This document shows positions 33,677 to 42,927 of a stretch of 64,000 nt of DNA, one piece after another. The notes under the pieces were generated by a model. That model was not told the origin of the DNA. It searched no databases and saw only the letters and a list, made by a program, of their open reading frames with translations. Numbering within the stretch: the stretch's first letter is position 1; each line of letters starts with the position of its first letter. Both the position numbers and the translations under genes were made by a program. This DNA comes from Candidatus Poribacteria bacterium (lineage in GTDB: Bacteria > Poribacteria > WGA-4E > WGA-3G). The DNA lies in assembly GCA_022820835.1 (NCBI GenBank), contig JAJEET010000080.1:1-64000 (forward strand), written 5' to 3'.

Positions 33677-35740
33677 TTATTTTCTTCTGTCTATCTCTTT
33701 GAGGTTAAATGTCCGATAGGTGATGTTGCCGTGTACGTCGATAACCTGAAGTTCAACACTGTTCTTACTCGGCTCGGGTAAATCGAATTTAACAGTCGTC
33801 TCTTTCTGGGCATTCAAGGAGCGGTAATCGTGTAACACAAAAGATTTCCCTCTCTGTTTTTTCTGCCAATTTTTCTTATTTTCATCTGGATTTTTGTTCC
33901 GCTGGTATCCGGGAGGCGGAGTTTCTGCTGTCGGACGGATTAGCAGCATCGCTTGATGGAGACCGTCAGCATCTGTGAGATGAAACTGGAGAACCGTTGA
34001 CTCAGAAAAACTGCGTGCGAGGGGGACTATCTCAATTGTTGCTGGTCCATCAAAAAATGTTTGACCAGGATTAAAGAACCGACTTTTATCAAGCCATTCA
34101 GCACTACATTTGGACACCTGCTTTCGTGCTTTACCGTAGGACATCAGGTAACTTGGATCTCGGAAATCATGGTGTAAACCGAAGGCGTGTCCGAGTTCAT
34201 GGGCAATGATCTCCCACCTAAACCCACTCCCCGCTGCCGGAATCATGGCATTACCGGATTGTGCGCGCCATGAGCCGAGTTCAAAATAGTTGATTCCCGA
34301 AGGAATTAGGCCCCCCACACCACTTACATCTTTACGCCTATTATTAATCCTATCGCTACTGATATCCGCAATGATGAGATGGACATTTTTTGACTCGTCG
34401 AATCTTTCATAAATTTCGTTGTCAACTTTTTTAGGCGTATCTTTCAGGTAGTAAGCATCGGTGTAATGACCTTCCACGAGATACACCTTCACACTGCCGT
34501 CTTCATTTTTCTCAAAAGTAAAAGTTTTTCCCTTGAATCCGTGGTGCTCCATCTGCTCAGCGTAAAACTGCTGTACCTCTTTTATCAATTTATCTAATTT
34601 TTCGGTTATATCTGGTTGGGCGGCGCGGTCACTGGGTAGAAAATAGATGGTCTGCACAGTATCTTTGGAAGCGGGTTTCTGTGGGTCCAGATATGCTGAA
34701 GTGTTCCAAACGCGTAAAATACCGTCGTTATCGCCGCTTGCGAGCTTGGTGCCATCAGTTGAGAGTGTCAGGGACTTAGACCAACCCTCGTGTTTTTTCG
34801 ATGCAGCAATACGGGTACCGTCTTCAATAGACCAGAATTCTACTTCGTTAATACCTGTACTCACAAGTGTCTTCCGATCAGGTATAAAAGCGAGATCGTA
34901 GACATACGATGCTGAAATTGTGGTATGGAGATGCCAATCCGGCACGGTATATAACTTGATATTCCGATTATCGTCAGCAATTGCAAAGAGCGGGTTCTCT
35001 ATGTCAGGTGAAAATGCAATTGCTTTAATCTGCTGTGCGTCCGATTTTATTGTTTTGATGGTCTGTTGACTTTCTATGTCCCAGATGGTTACATTGTCGT
35101 TGATTCCGCCTATAGCGGCAAGTAGTTTGCTGTCTGGAGAGAAGGTAAATTGATCCGTCAATCCTTCGTTAGATAAGACGGGGCCTTCAACGATTGTCGT
35201 CGGCGTGCGGATATTCCACAATTTCACGCCGAGTTCGTTGCTGGCAATCCACTGTCCATCGGGTGAGAAGGCGATTGGATCATAACTCATTCTACCAAAA
35301 GTATTGATGGATTTTTGTTCATCTATACGCCACAATCTCGTGCCTCTTGACCATCCAGTGAGTGCAAGGAATTTGCCATCTGGAGAAAAAGCGAAAGAAT
35401 GACCCCCGAGTACTTCTATAGGCTCGCTTGTATTGTTTAAATCCCACAATTTTATTGTGCGTGCTGCGCGACCAATCTTAGATACGCTCACAATAAGAGA
35501 AGGGTCAGTAGGGGAAAACGCGACCGTGTCAATAGAACTACCGTGGTTAGCCGTTACGATAGGTTCAGGTGTCCCTGGTGATCTTGCGAATTTCTGCCGA
35601 ATTTCGTCTGGAATTTCAACTGTCCGAGCGGATAGACGCGGATGATCAATACTCAATCGGTGCAGCGTAAGGAGAGTGAATATACCGATGAGAACACTGA
35701 CGACAATCGCCGATCGAAACAGAATGCTTCTGCGCCGCAT
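33677..35740 (-). CDS. Membrane-anchored WD40 protein fused to a metzincin-type zinc metalloprotease
   Basis: A 687-residue protein. N-terminal anchor (SAIVVSVLIGIFTLLTLHRL), WD40 propeller (TIKLWDLNN, GTRLWRIDE, GVKLWNIRT, NVTIWDIES, ILRVWNTSA), then a protease domain with the zinc motif HELGHAFGLHHD (residues 514-525) and a Met-turn YLMSYG, both signatures of metzincins such as matrix metalloprotease-like M10 enzymes. A SKCSAEWLDKSRFFNPGQTF segment and a C-terminal beta-sandwich (SVELQVIDVHGNITYRTFNL) follow. Translation starts behind AAGGAG. It is the first gene of a three-paralogue operon. Since the anchor puts the body in the periplasm or outside, it should cleave extracytoplasmic proteins. 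WD40-protease fusions of this type I do not recognise as characterised. Confidence 0.85.
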   Translation of the reverse strand: MRRRSILFRSAIVVSVLIGIFTLLTLHRLSIDHPRLSARTVEIPDEIRQKFARSPGTPEPIVTANHGSSIDTVAFSPTDPSLIVSVSKIGRAARTIKLWDLNNTSEPIEVLGGHSFAFSPDGKFLALTGWSRGTRLWRIDEQKSINTFGRMSYDPIAFSPDGQWIASNELGVKLWNIRTPTTIVEGPVLSNEGLTDQFTFSPDSKLLAAIGGINDNVTIWDIESQQTIKTIKSDAQQIKAIAFSPDIENPLFAIADDNRNIKLYTVPDWHLHTTISASYVYDLAFIPDRKTLVSTGINEVEFWSIEDGTRIAASKKHEGWSKSLTLSTDGTKLASGDNDGILRVWNTSAYLDPQKPASKDTVQTIYFLPSDRAAQPDITEKLDKLIKEVQQFYAEQMEHHGFKGKTFTFEKNEDGSVKVYLVEGHYTDAYYLKDTPKKVDNEIYERFDESKNVHLIIADISSDRINNRRKDVSGVGGLIPSGINYFELGSWRAQSGNAMIPAAGSGFRWEIIAHELGHAFGLHHDFRDPSYLMSYGKARKQVSKCSAEWLDKSRFFNPGQTFFDGPATIEIVPLARSFSESTVLQFHLTDADGLHQAMLLIRPTAETPPPGYQRNKNPDENKKNWQKKQRGKSFVLHDYRSLNAQKETTVKFDLPEPSKNSVELQVIDVHGNITYRTFNLKEIDRRK

Positions 35741-35859
35741 TGTTAATCTCCTTAGGATATTGGGTATACCAAGATAGCAAATTTCTCAGATACTGCTTTT
35801 ATTTTAGCACAAGCGTCGTTGTAATGCAAATGGGAAAAGCCATCAGTTATCGGCAATCA

Positions 35860-35888
35860 GTAGGAGTCGCTACCATGGGACGGCTCCT
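35860..35888. repeat. REP-like hairpin with GTAG head
   Basis: GTAG (35860-35863) leads into GGAGTCG, paired with CGGCTCC at 35881-35887 across a CTACCATGGGA loop. Preceded by GCCATCAGTTATCGGCAATC, which resembles the arms of the inverted repeat at 36643. Confidence 0.5.
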
Positions 35889-35944
35889 ATAAGGAATCAG
35901 AGCTCTGGTGGAACTGAATGGCTTTGTGGATGTGTCAAAAAAGT

Positions 35945-35974
35945 TTGCCACTATTTTTGCACGTATGATATAAT
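35945..35974 (+). promoter_or_regulatory. Predicted sigma-70 promoter for the ThuA-like gene
   Basis: TTGCCA at 35945-35950 and a perfect TATAAT at 35969-35974 are separated by 18 nt. The gene starts at 36005 behind AAGGAGG (35991-35997), leaving a leader of about 24 nt. Confidence 0.6.
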
Positions 35975-36004
35975 AGCACTATCATATAGCAAGGAGGCTA
36001 ACGA

Positions 36005-36637
36005 ATGGGAAAAATTAACACACTTGTTTTTGCAGGCGGTGCGATTCACGATTGGAAAGGCTGTAGCGACGAAATCGTGAACGTGCTCTCACAACGGGAC
36101 GAATTTGAGATTACCAGAATTGAGGAAGACCTTGACGCGCTCGTCTCACCGAACTTGGACCCTTACGATCTGATCGTTTTCTACTACACAGTCGGTGAAA
36201 TTTCGGACGCGCAGAAGAACGGTTTGCTCAACCATGTCGCTTCAGGTAAAGGCTATGTCGGTATCCATTCGGCGGCGGATTCATTCCGTGGCTGTCCAGA
36301 ATACCGTTCGATGGTAGGTGGCTATTTTGTCACGCACCCGCGCTACCGCGAATACCAAGTCAGTATCGTTGATAGTGAACACGAGATCACGGAAGGACTT
36401 GATGAATTCGTAGTGACGGACGAGCAATACATCCTCGACTACGATCCTCGGAACCACGTGCTTGCATCGGCGTTATGGAAAGGCGATGCTGTGCCGGTCG
36501 CATGGACGAAGAATTGGGGTGAGGGTAAGGTTTTCTATCTTGCGCTCGGTCACGATGCGTCGGCATGTCAGCACGAGATGTTCGGGACGCTCCTCCAACG
36601 TGGTGCGCTCTGGGCGGGTAGCAACGGCGGCGAATAA
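36005..36637 (+). CDS. ThuA-like domain protein
   Basis: A 210-residue class I glutamine-amidotransferase-like fold protein of the ThuA family: TLVFAGGAIHDWKGCSDEIV at the start, DLIVFYYTVGEISDAQKNGL, GKGYVGIHSAADSFRGCPEY, VGGYFVTHPRYREYQVSIVD, DEQYILDYDP, PVAWTKNWGEGKVFYLALGH and the final DASACQHEMFGTLLQRGALW. ThuA-like proteins take part in trehalose or other disaccharide use in rhizobia and often neighbour Gfo/Idh/MocA enzymes in this kind of genome. No signal peptide. It stands alone behind its promoter; an inverted repeat and recX follow. Confidence 0.85.
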   Translation: MGKINTLVFAGGAIHDWKGCSDEIVNVLSQRDEFEITRIEEDLDALVSPNLDPYDLIVFYYTVGEISDAQKNGLLNHVASGKGYVGIHSAADSFRGCPEYRSMVGGYFVTHPRYREYQVSIVDSEHEITEGLDEFVVTDEQYILDYDPRNHVLASALWKGDAVPVAWTKNWGEGKVFYLALGHDASACQHEMFGTLLQRGALWAGSNGGE

Positions 36638-36642
36638 ACAGA

Positions 36643-36790
36643 TAGCCGTCAGCAGTCGGCTTTCGGCAGAGAGGGAACCTGTGGCAATTGCAGAAATGTT
36701 AATCGCCACACTCCCTTCCCACTGAACGCACGCGCGTTTCAGCATTGATTCAGGTTTCCGACTGCTGATGGCTGATGGTTTCCGAAAGCC
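36643..36790. repeat. Inverted repeat that abuts the recX start codon
   Basis: AGCCGTCAGCAGTCGG (36644-36659) pairs with CCGACTGCTGATGGCT (36758-36773) with one mismatch. A second pair, GGCTTTCGG (36658-36666) and CCGAAAGCC (36782-36790), overlaps the first on the left and lies outside it on the right, so two alternative stems are possible. The right end is 3 nt before the recX ATG and occupies the place of its ribosome binding site. Confidence 0.7.
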
Positions 36791-36793
36791 ACT

Positions 36794-37474
36794 ATGAAGC
36801 AAACAATTACTGATATTCAGAAGGTCCCTGACTTGTCTTCGCACCGACAACTCTTTTTAGACGGTTCCCCGTTTGTTGTGCTCCATGTATCCGTTATAGA
36901 AAAGTTTGGGTTGCGTCTCGGTTTAGAGATTGAAGCCGAGACAATCGAAAAGATAATAGCAGCTGATGAAGTGATGCGCGCCAAGAATTATGCACTCAGA
37001 TTACTGCGCGAAGAGAAAGATAAAACTGCAACAGACGAACCGGAAGCTTCCCGCCCGTCACTAAAACCGAAGACGTATACCAAAAGCGAGATAGAACAGC
37101 GACTTCAACGAGAAGGTTTTTCAGTCGAAGCGATAGAAACATCTATTGCCGAGTTGATCCGTTCAGGACATATTCGCGACCGTAAGTTTGCCGAGAATTG
37201 GATAGCCCGCAGGCAAAAATCGAATCCGCGGGGGAAGACGCTGCTTAAACGTGAGCTGGTTGATAAAGGTATTGACAGGGAGACTGCGGAGCGGGTTGTC
37301 GCGGCGGTAGAAACTGGAGACGAAGCGAAAGTTGCGCTTCAGATTGCACAAAAACGGGTGAAGCAATACAGCCGGCTGCCGATGCACGTCGCGAAACGGC
37401 GATTGCATGGGTTCTTAGCACGACGTGGGTTTGGGTCAGAGGTTGTGCGGCAGGTACTCGAACAAATTTTCTAA
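36794..37474 (+). CDS. recX: Regulatory protein RecX
   Basis: A 226-residue helical protein that, by family, binds RecA filaments and inhibits recombinase activity. The N terminus KQTITDIQKVPDLSSHRQLF and FGLRLGLEIEAETIEKIIAA match RecX; repeats of the RecX three-helix type follow: ALRLLREEKDK, KSEIEQRLQREGFSVEAIET, DRKFAENWIARRQKSNPRGK and RRLHGFLARRGFGSEVVRQV. It precedes alaS, the classical recX-alaS neighbourhood, but no recA lies upstream here; a ThuA gene takes its place. The start at 36794 is set by protein homology; no Shine-Dalgarno sequence is present because a repeat fills that position. Confidence 0.9.
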   Translation: MKQTITDIQKVPDLSSHRQLFLDGSPFVVLHVSVIEKFGLRLGLEIEAETIEKIIAADEVMRAKNYALRLLREEKDKTATDEPEASRPSLKPKTYTKSEIEQRLQREGFSVEAIETSIAELIRSGHIRDRKFAENWIARRQKSNPRGKTLLKRELVDKGIDRETAERVVAAVETGDEAKVALQIAQKRVKQYSRLPMHVAKRRLHGFLARRGFGSEVVRQVLEQIF

Positions 37475-37530
37475 CGGATTCGCGCCCTTTGTAAAGAATG
37501 GTTTGAGGCATCTCTATGTCCGTTTTTGTC

Positions 37531-37560
37531 TTGACTTCTCTATAAAAAATAAACTATAAT
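37531..37560 (+). promoter_or_regulatory. Predicted sigma-70 promoter for alaS
   Basis: TTGACT at 37531-37536 and TATAAT at 37555-37560 are separated by 18 nt. alaS starts at 37594 behind AGGAGAAGG (37578-37586). No T-box or other leader structure fits in this short distance. Confidence 0.6.
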
Positions 37561-37593
37561 TAGAGATGGATATAATAGGAGAAGGTCTACATA

Positions 37594-40254
37594 ATGACAT
37601 CAGATGAAATTAGATCAAGTTTCTTAGAATACTTCCGCAAGAATGGGCATACGATCGTCCCGAGTGCGTCCTTGATACCGGCAGGTGATCCGACGCTGCT
37701 GTTTACCAACGCTGGCATGAATCAATTCAAGGATGTGTTTCTCGGTATCGGGCAGCGTGAATACACGCGTGCCGTTGATACGCAGAAATGCTTACGCGTT
37801 AGCGGTAAACACAACGATCTTGAAGAGGTCGGTTATTCTCCAAGCCACCACACATTTTTTGAGATGCTTGGAAACTGGTCATTTGGCGACTATTACAAAC
37901 AGGAAGCCATCGCCTTCGCTTGGGAGTTGGTGTCTGAGCTCTGGAAGATTCCGAAGGAACGTATCTGGGCGACGGTTTATCTTGAAGACGACGAAGCGGA
38001 GAAGCTCTGGCTCCAGGAGACGGATCTACCGCTCTCACGGATTCGCCGCTGCGATAAGGACAACTTTTGGGAGATGGGAGAGACAGGTCCGTGCGGTCCT
38101 TGTAGCGAACTCTTTGTTGATATGGGTGTAGAAGCCTTTCCTGAGACTGCAGACGACCCTGATGCCGGTCCTAATACGAGTGATCGGTTCCGAGAATTCT
38201 GGAATCTGGTATTTATTCAATACAATCGGAATGAAAGCGGTGCCCTTGAACCTTTGCCAGCGACGCATGTTGATACCGGCATGGGTTTTGAACGCATTGC
38301 GTCTATACTGCAAGGTGTCGATTCAAACTATAAGACGGATCTTTTCACACCGCTCTTAGAGACGATTGCTAACCTCACAGATGCCGCCTATTTTGATGAC
38401 GATCGCGGGTTACCACATCGGGTTATTGCTGACCATATCCGGTGTTTGACGTTTGCGATCGGTGACGGTGTGATGCCGTCTAATGAGGGGCGCGGTTATG
38501 TCATCCGCCGTATCTTGCGACGTGCTGTGCTTTATGGCAAAAAATTAGAGATGAACGAAGCCTTCATCTACCGACTTGTGGATAATGTCGTTGAATTGCT
38601 CGGCGCTGTGTTTACTGATGTCTTGCCTCGCCGTGAATTTATCACGCGAACGATTCAGGGAGAGGAGAACCGTTTTCATCAGACGATTGAGCGTGGCTTA
38701 GAGCGCCTTGACGAGTCTTTTGATACACTCACGGCAGAACGTCACACGCAGCTTGATGGGAAGCGCGCCTTTGAGTTATACGATACATTTGGTTTCCCGC
38801 TTGATTTGACACAGATGCTCGCTCGTGAACGGGGTTTTACTGTTGACGATGCTGGCTTTGAAGAGAGCATGGCAGAGCAGCGGGAACGTGGACGCGCTGC
38901 ATGGGAATCGAAAGGTGGTGCCAAAGACGCGGATATTTCTGTCTATGCAGAGGTGCTTAAAGAACACGGTGAAACGGAATTTGTCGGCTATACGGAAAAC
39001 AGCATTGATGCCGAAATTGTGGCTTTAATCGCTGATTCGGAATCTGTTGGCAGCGCACAAGCGGGTGATGAGGTGTTCGTGTTGTTGAATCGGACCCCGT
39101 TTTATGGTGAATCGGGTGGACAAGTCGGCGATGTCGGTATTATCGAAAGCCGCGATGCGAAATTGTGTGTTGAAGACACACGTAAACCGTCCGCAGATTT
39201 GTTCGTTCATAAATGTAAAGTGCTTGAAGGTGAAATTACGCCGTATGCTGCCGTTCATGCGAAAATTGATGCTGAACATCGAGGTGCCGTTGCTGTGAGC
39301 CATACCGCGACACACCTCTTACACAGTGGATTGCGGCAGGTGCTCGGTACACACGTTGGGCAGGCGGGTTCGCTCGTTGAGTCCGGTAGGTTGCGGTTCG
39401 ATTTTTCGCACTACGAAGCTGTCTCAGTAGAACAGTTACGCGAGATTGAGGTGTACGTCAACGAAAAGATTCGCGATAACGATGCGCTCTCTATCAGTGA
39501 GATGTCGTTGGATGATGCGAAGGCGAAAGGCGCGTTAGCCTTTTTCGGGGACAAGTACGGCGACATTGTCCGCGTTGTGCAGGCTGGTGATTATAGCGTT
39601 GAACTCTGTGGGGGTACACACGTCAAGGCGACCGGTGAGCTCGGTTTCGTAAAACTTATGAGTGAGAGCAGTATCGCTGCGGGGGTCCGACGCGTTGAGG
39701 CGTTGACTGGACAGACAGCGATGACAACCATCCAAGAAGATGCCTCGCTAATCTCTGACGTAGCGGGTCTGTTGAAAGCACCTAAAACGGATTTACGCGA
39801 ACGGATTGAACGACTCCTTCAGGAACAGCGAGAGCTGGAACAGCAGCTGCAGCAGTTTAAAAGCCAACAGGCACTTGGTAACGTTGATGCGCTAATAAAA
39901 AGTGCGACACCCATAGAAGAGGGTTTGCCTGTTGTTGCTTCGCATGTGGCAGGTACGGATAGAGACGGGTTGCGTCGGCTCGTTGATGAGATTAAAAACC
40001 GTTTAGATTCGGGGGTTGTTGCGCTTGCTGCTGTGTCAGGAAACGAAGTCGCTTTTGTTGTGGGTGTTACCTCGGACTTGGTGAGGGATCGTGGTTTACA
40101 TGCTGGCAAAATTATTTCCGAATTAACACGATTGGCAGATGGTCGCGGTGGTGGCCGCCCGGAACTTGCGCAAGGTGGCGGTAAAAATCCGAATAAGGTG
40201 GAAGCGGCGATTGATGCAGCAGGTGAAATCGTCAAAAACCAACTTCAAACTTGA
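37594..40254 (+). CDS. alaS: Alanine--tRNA ligase
   Basis: An 886-residue class II aminoacyl-tRNA synthetase that charges tRNA(Ala). The catalytic domain shows IRSSFLEYFRKNGHTIVPSA, PTLLFTNAGMNQFKDVFLG and GNWSFGDYYKQEAIAFAWEL. The editing domain carries the zinc motifs HTATHLLHSGL (His570/574) and CGGTH (about residues 672-676). A C-terminal C-Ala/DHHA1-like domain with GGGRPELAQGGG closes it. Length is normal. It has its own promoter downstream of recX, and is followed by two envelope-protein genes and larB on the same strand. Confidence 0.97.
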   Translation: MTSDEIRSSFLEYFRKNGHTIVPSASLIPAGDPTLLFTNAGMNQFKDVFLGIGQREYTRAVDTQKCLRVSGKHNDLEEVGYSPSHHTFFEMLGNWSFGDYYKQEAIAFAWELVSELWKIPKERIWATVYLEDDEAEKLWLQETDLPLSRIRRCDKDNFWEMGETGPCGPCSELFVDMGVEAFPETADDPDAGPNTSDRFREFWNLVFIQYNRNESGALEPLPATHVDTGMGFERIASILQGVDSNYKTDLFTPLLETIANLTDAAYFDDDRGLPHRVIADHIRCLTFAIGDGVMPSNEGRGYVIRRILRRAVLYGKKLEMNEAFIYRLVDNVVELLGAVFTDVLPRREFITRTIQGEENRFHQTIERGLERLDESFDTLTAERHTQLDGKRAFELYDTFGFPLDLTQMLARERGFTVDDAGFEESMAEQRERGRAAWESKGGAKDADISVYAEVLKEHGETEFVGYTENSIDAEIVALIADSESVGSAQAGDEVFVLLNRTPFYGESGGQVGDVGIIESRDAKLCVEDTRKPSADLFVHKCKVLEGEITPYAAVHAKIDAEHRGAVAVSHTATHLLHSGLRQVLGTHVGQAGSLVESGRLRFDFSHYEAVSVEQLREIEVYVNEKIRDNDALSISEMSLDDAKAKGALAFFGDKYGDIVRVVQAGDYSVELCGGTHVKATGELGFVKLMSESSIAAGVRRVEALTGQTAMTTIQEDASLISDVAGLLKAPKTDLRERIERLLQEQRELEQQLQQFKSQQALGNVDALIKSATPIEEGLPVVASHVAGTDRDGLRRLVDEIKNRLDSGVVALAAVSGNEVAFVVGVTSDLVRDRGLHAGKIISELTRLADGRGGGRPELAQGGGKNPNKVEAAIDAAGEIVKNQLQT

Positions 40255-40346
40255 GTTCGTAGAGACGCTTCTTGTAAGGCAGGGACGCTTGCAGAGGTAT
40301 TCTATCACGGCGTTATGTCAGACAGGCGGTCTATAGAGGAGATATT

Positions 40347-40904
40347 ATGGATTGGAATGTTATTGGCTCCATTTTTTGGAAATTTAGTCTTGGGGTTTTG
40401 CTACTCGCGCTTACGGCACTTGCTGGGTACCTGTGTGCAGCGGTTGGTAGCCTCCGTAATTCACTGAATAGTATCCGTAATACGTTGAACTCCGCGGAAA
40501 ACGTTATCAATCAGGAGATCGGGGTATTGCTTACTGATGTGGATAAAACCGTGAAAGAGGTTAACAATGAGCTGCCGCAGTTGTTAAAAAATTTAAACGG
40601 ATTAACAGCATCCTTACAAACGCTTAGCGATTCCGAAATCCGAACGACTGCCCATAATATCCAAGAAATGAGCGGAGCTCTGAATCAGAGTCTCCAACAA
40701 CTTGAGGAACTGGTTCAGAAAGCGAGTCGTTTTTCTGGACAAACAATTGAACAAGCGGCATTTTTCCGTAATCAGCTTGCGGTTTCTCTTACTGAGGTCG
40801 TAAGTTTATGGCAAGGGATCAAAGCGGGATGGGATAGTTTCGCATCGGGTCAATCGTCTGCTTCTTCAGAAAACGGATCGTCAGTTGATGCGTCTAATGG
40901 ATAG
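40347..40904 (+). CDS. DUF948-like membrane protein
   Basis: A 185-residue protein with one N-terminal membrane helix (FSLGVLLLALTALAGYLCAA) and a long helical part rich in heptad-like repeats (LRNSLNSIRNTLNSAENVIN, LLTDVDKTVKEVNNELPQLL, NIQEMSGALNQSLQQLEELV). This is the layout of DUF948-type proteins, which often pair with YtxH-type proteins such as the next gene. It starts behind GAGGAG, 92 nt after alaS. The role is probably in envelope or general stress physiology; no enzyme motif is visible. Confidence 0.75.
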   Translation: MDWNVIGSIFWKFSLGVLLLALTALAGYLCAAVGSLRNSLNSIRNTLNSAENVINQEIGVLLTDVDKTVKEVNNELPQLLKNLNGLTASLQTLSDSEIRTTAHNIQEMSGALNQSLQQLEELVQKASRFSGQTIEQAAFFRNQLAVSLTEVVSLWQGIKAGWDSFASGQSSASSENGSSVDASNG

Positions 40905-41062
40905 CCGAATCACAAAAAACCGAACTTAAAATATAAGGACAAAATTCCTTAAGAGATAGACGTGAGAATTGAAACTATTAACACAAATTCTCGTAAATAT
41001 TAGGAGTAGTTTGCTTGCAAGTCATATCAAAACAGACTCCGTAATAGAAAGGATATAAACAG

Positions 41063-41470
41063 ATGAGTAATAATGGACAAAACAACGGACTCACGATGGT
41101 TTTCGCATTCTTCACTGGATTTATGGCAGGTGCTGTCATCAGTCTACTCTATGCCCCGAGTTCTGGTAGGGAGACACGTCAGAAGATTCGCGATACATCG
41201 ATTGATGCCAAAAATCGGACAGTTGAGTTCGCGCAACATGCGTCGAATAGTGCACGTCAAGGTGTCGAGACTCTCGTTACGCAAGGCAGAGAGAGTGTTC
41301 ACGAGATCGTTGACACCGGGAAAGAACGTCTCCATGAAGCCGGTGAACAGGTGAAGAGTGCGGTGGAAACGGGTCGTAAAGTTTCCGCGGATGTCCGTGC
41401 GAAAATCGCCGATACGATTCCGGGTGTTGGCAGCGAAGATGCCGACGAGGAAGCTCCGGAAGAAGCCTAA
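41063..41470 (+). CDS. YtxH-domain protein
   Basis: A 135-residue protein with a single N-terminal membrane helix (MVFAFFTGFMAGAVISLLYA) immediately followed by PSSGRETRQKIRDTS, the LLYAPxSGxExRxxI signature of YtxH (Gas vesicle-like stress protein) family. The rest is an amphipathic apolipoprotein-like helix (TLVTQGRESVHEIVDTGKER, KSAVETGRKVSADVRAKIAD) and an acidic C terminus. YtxH proteins are linked to general stress in Firmicutes. A GAAAGGA site lies upstream. It probably works with the DUF948-like neighbour at the membrane. Confidence 0.85.
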   Translation: MSNNGQNNGLTMVFAFFTGFMAGAVISLLYAPSSGRETRQKIRDTSIDAKNRTVEFAQHASNSARQGVETLVTQGRESVHEIVDTGKERLHEAGEQVKSAVETGRKVSADVRAKIADTIPGVGSEDADEEAPEEA

Positions 41471-41558
41471 ACGTTTCCTGTCAGTTTGCGAACTTAATGG
41501 GGTTTCGATACTTGCGCTTACATGTACACGAACGATAGACGCACGTATCGTCAAATGA

Positions 41559-42308
41559 ATGGAAATTGAAAAGTTAAGATCCCTACTTGAACAGGTTAAA
41601 GGTGGAGAGGTTGCAGTGGATGATGCACTGCAATCTCTTCGCACGCTTCCTTTTGAAGATTTGGGGTTCTCAAAGATTGATCATCATCGTCAGCTCAGGA
41701 CAGGTTTTCCGGAAGTCATTTTCTGTGAAGGGAAAACCGTTGAGCATGTTCAGCAGATTAGCGATCGCATCCTCGCAGCGGGCCATCCGCTCCTTGCGAC
41801 GCGTGCGACCCCGGACATGTATGAAGCGGTAAAAGCGGTTCAGCCTGCGGCGCGTTATAATGATCTCGGACGAACCATCAGCGTCGCGCAGTCCGAAGAT
41901 GACGGGATTCCGGGAATTCTTGTTGTCTCTGCTGGCACATCCGATTTGCCGGTGGCTGAGGAAGCCGCAGAAACGGCACTGATGATGGGGAACTTACCTG
42001 AACGTCTTTACGATGTCGGTGTTGCTGGGTTACACCGCTTAATGAGCAACCACGAGAAACTTTTATCTGCCCGTGTGATTATTGTTGTTGCGGGTATGGA
42101 AGGCGCGCTTCCGAGCGTTGTCGGTGGCTTGGTAGATTGTCCCGTGATTGCTGTACCGACGAGTATCGGTTACGGTGCGAGTTTCGGTGGACTTGCTGCA
42201 CTGTTAGGTATGCTCAACAGTTGTGCCTCTGGTGTCACCGTCGTGAATATTGATAACGGTTTCGGTGCCGGCTATAGTGCCGCACTCATCAACCGATTAA
42301 CATCTTAA
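41559..42308 (+). CDS. larB: Nickel pincer cofactor biosynthesis protein LarB
   Basis: A 249-residue enzyme of the AIR-carboxylase-like LarB family, which carboxylates and hydrolyses nicotinic acid adenine dinucleotide in the first step of nickel-pincer cofactor synthesis. Visible motifs: [85 protein letters not shown] and [20 protein letters not shown]. larC, larE and a lactate-racemase-type larA are not in this window, so the rest of the pathway must be elsewhere. No clear ribosome binding site precedes the ATG. Confidence 0.93.
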   Translation: MEIEKLRSLLEQVKGGEVAVDDALQSLRTLPFEDLGFSKIDHHRQLRTGFPEVIFCEGKTVEHVQQISDRILAAGHPLLATRATPDMYEAVKAVQPAARYNDLGRTISVAQSEDDGIPGILVVSAGTSDLPVAEEAAETALMMGNLPERLYDVGVAGLHRLMSNHEKLLSARVIIVVAGMEGALPSVVGGLVDCPVIAVPTSIGYGASFGGLAALLGMLNSCASGVTVVNIDNGFGAGYSAALINRLTS

Positions 42309-42312
42309 TCTG

Positions 42313-42927
42313 TCATCTCTTATCGTTTTCCTCTCCTGATCTCCTCAGCACAACCGATACCGTTGCACTTTTTGACGCTCCCTGTGGACGAAAACCTGAT
42401 TTGGACGGATCGTGTTCTGCTTTTAACTGAACGCTCTCGGTATCAATACTGAGGGTGATAACATCTGCTCCAATTTTACATCGAATTTGGTATGGATTTG
42501 GTACGGCTTGATTCTCTGCGTAACGAGGCGGTCGCCATGTCGCGCCGCACGCCTCGGCATAGGTTATGAGGCAAGTTGTGGCAGCTTCGGTGATATTTCC
42601 GTTCGCGTTGAGGGACTGTAGCGCGGCGTTTGCGGCACTATTTGCGGCACTTGTCAAATGTTCTTGGACTGTTTTTGCATCACGTTTGTCAATATCGTTT
42701 TCATCTTTAGTGTTTCGGAGCGCGGCATAGACGACAGCCGTAAGCACAGCGAGAAAGGCAGCCGTACAAAGAAGGACAGTTGTTCGCAATTCGCGTCGGC
42801 GTGCCATGTTCTCAAAATCCTCACGGTGGTGTGGATAGAAAGTATCGTGTGCAGAAATTGGCGTACACCAATACAGCGTACCGATAATTTGTAATAACAG
42901 TAAGCGTGCAAAAAATTTTGAGCGCAT
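42313..42927 (-). CDS. Membrane protein of unknown function
   Basis: A 204-residue frame, convergent with larB (4 nt apart). The first 40 residues contain a hydrophobic stretch (FFARLLLLQIIGTLYWCTPI) and residues 48-69 a second one (TTVLLCTAAFLAVLTAVVYA). The latter, preceded by MARRREL, would be the anchor if translation starts at ATG 42807 instead, giving a 164-residue protein; I cannot decide between the starts. The soluble part contains YAEACGATWRPPRYAENQAV and a beta-rich IGADVITLSIDTESVQLKAE. No family recognised; possibly a small OadG-like anchored protein. Confidence 0.6.
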   Translation of the reverse strand: MRSKFFARLLLLQIIGTLYWCTPISAHDTFYPHHREDFENMARRRELRTTVLLCTAAFLAVLTAVVYAALRNTKDENDIDKRDAKTVQEHLTSAANSAANAALQSLNANGNITEAATTCLITYAEACGATWRPPRYAENQAVPNPYQIRCKIGADVITLSIDTESVQLKAEHDPSKSGFRPQGASKSATVSVVLRRSGEENDKR

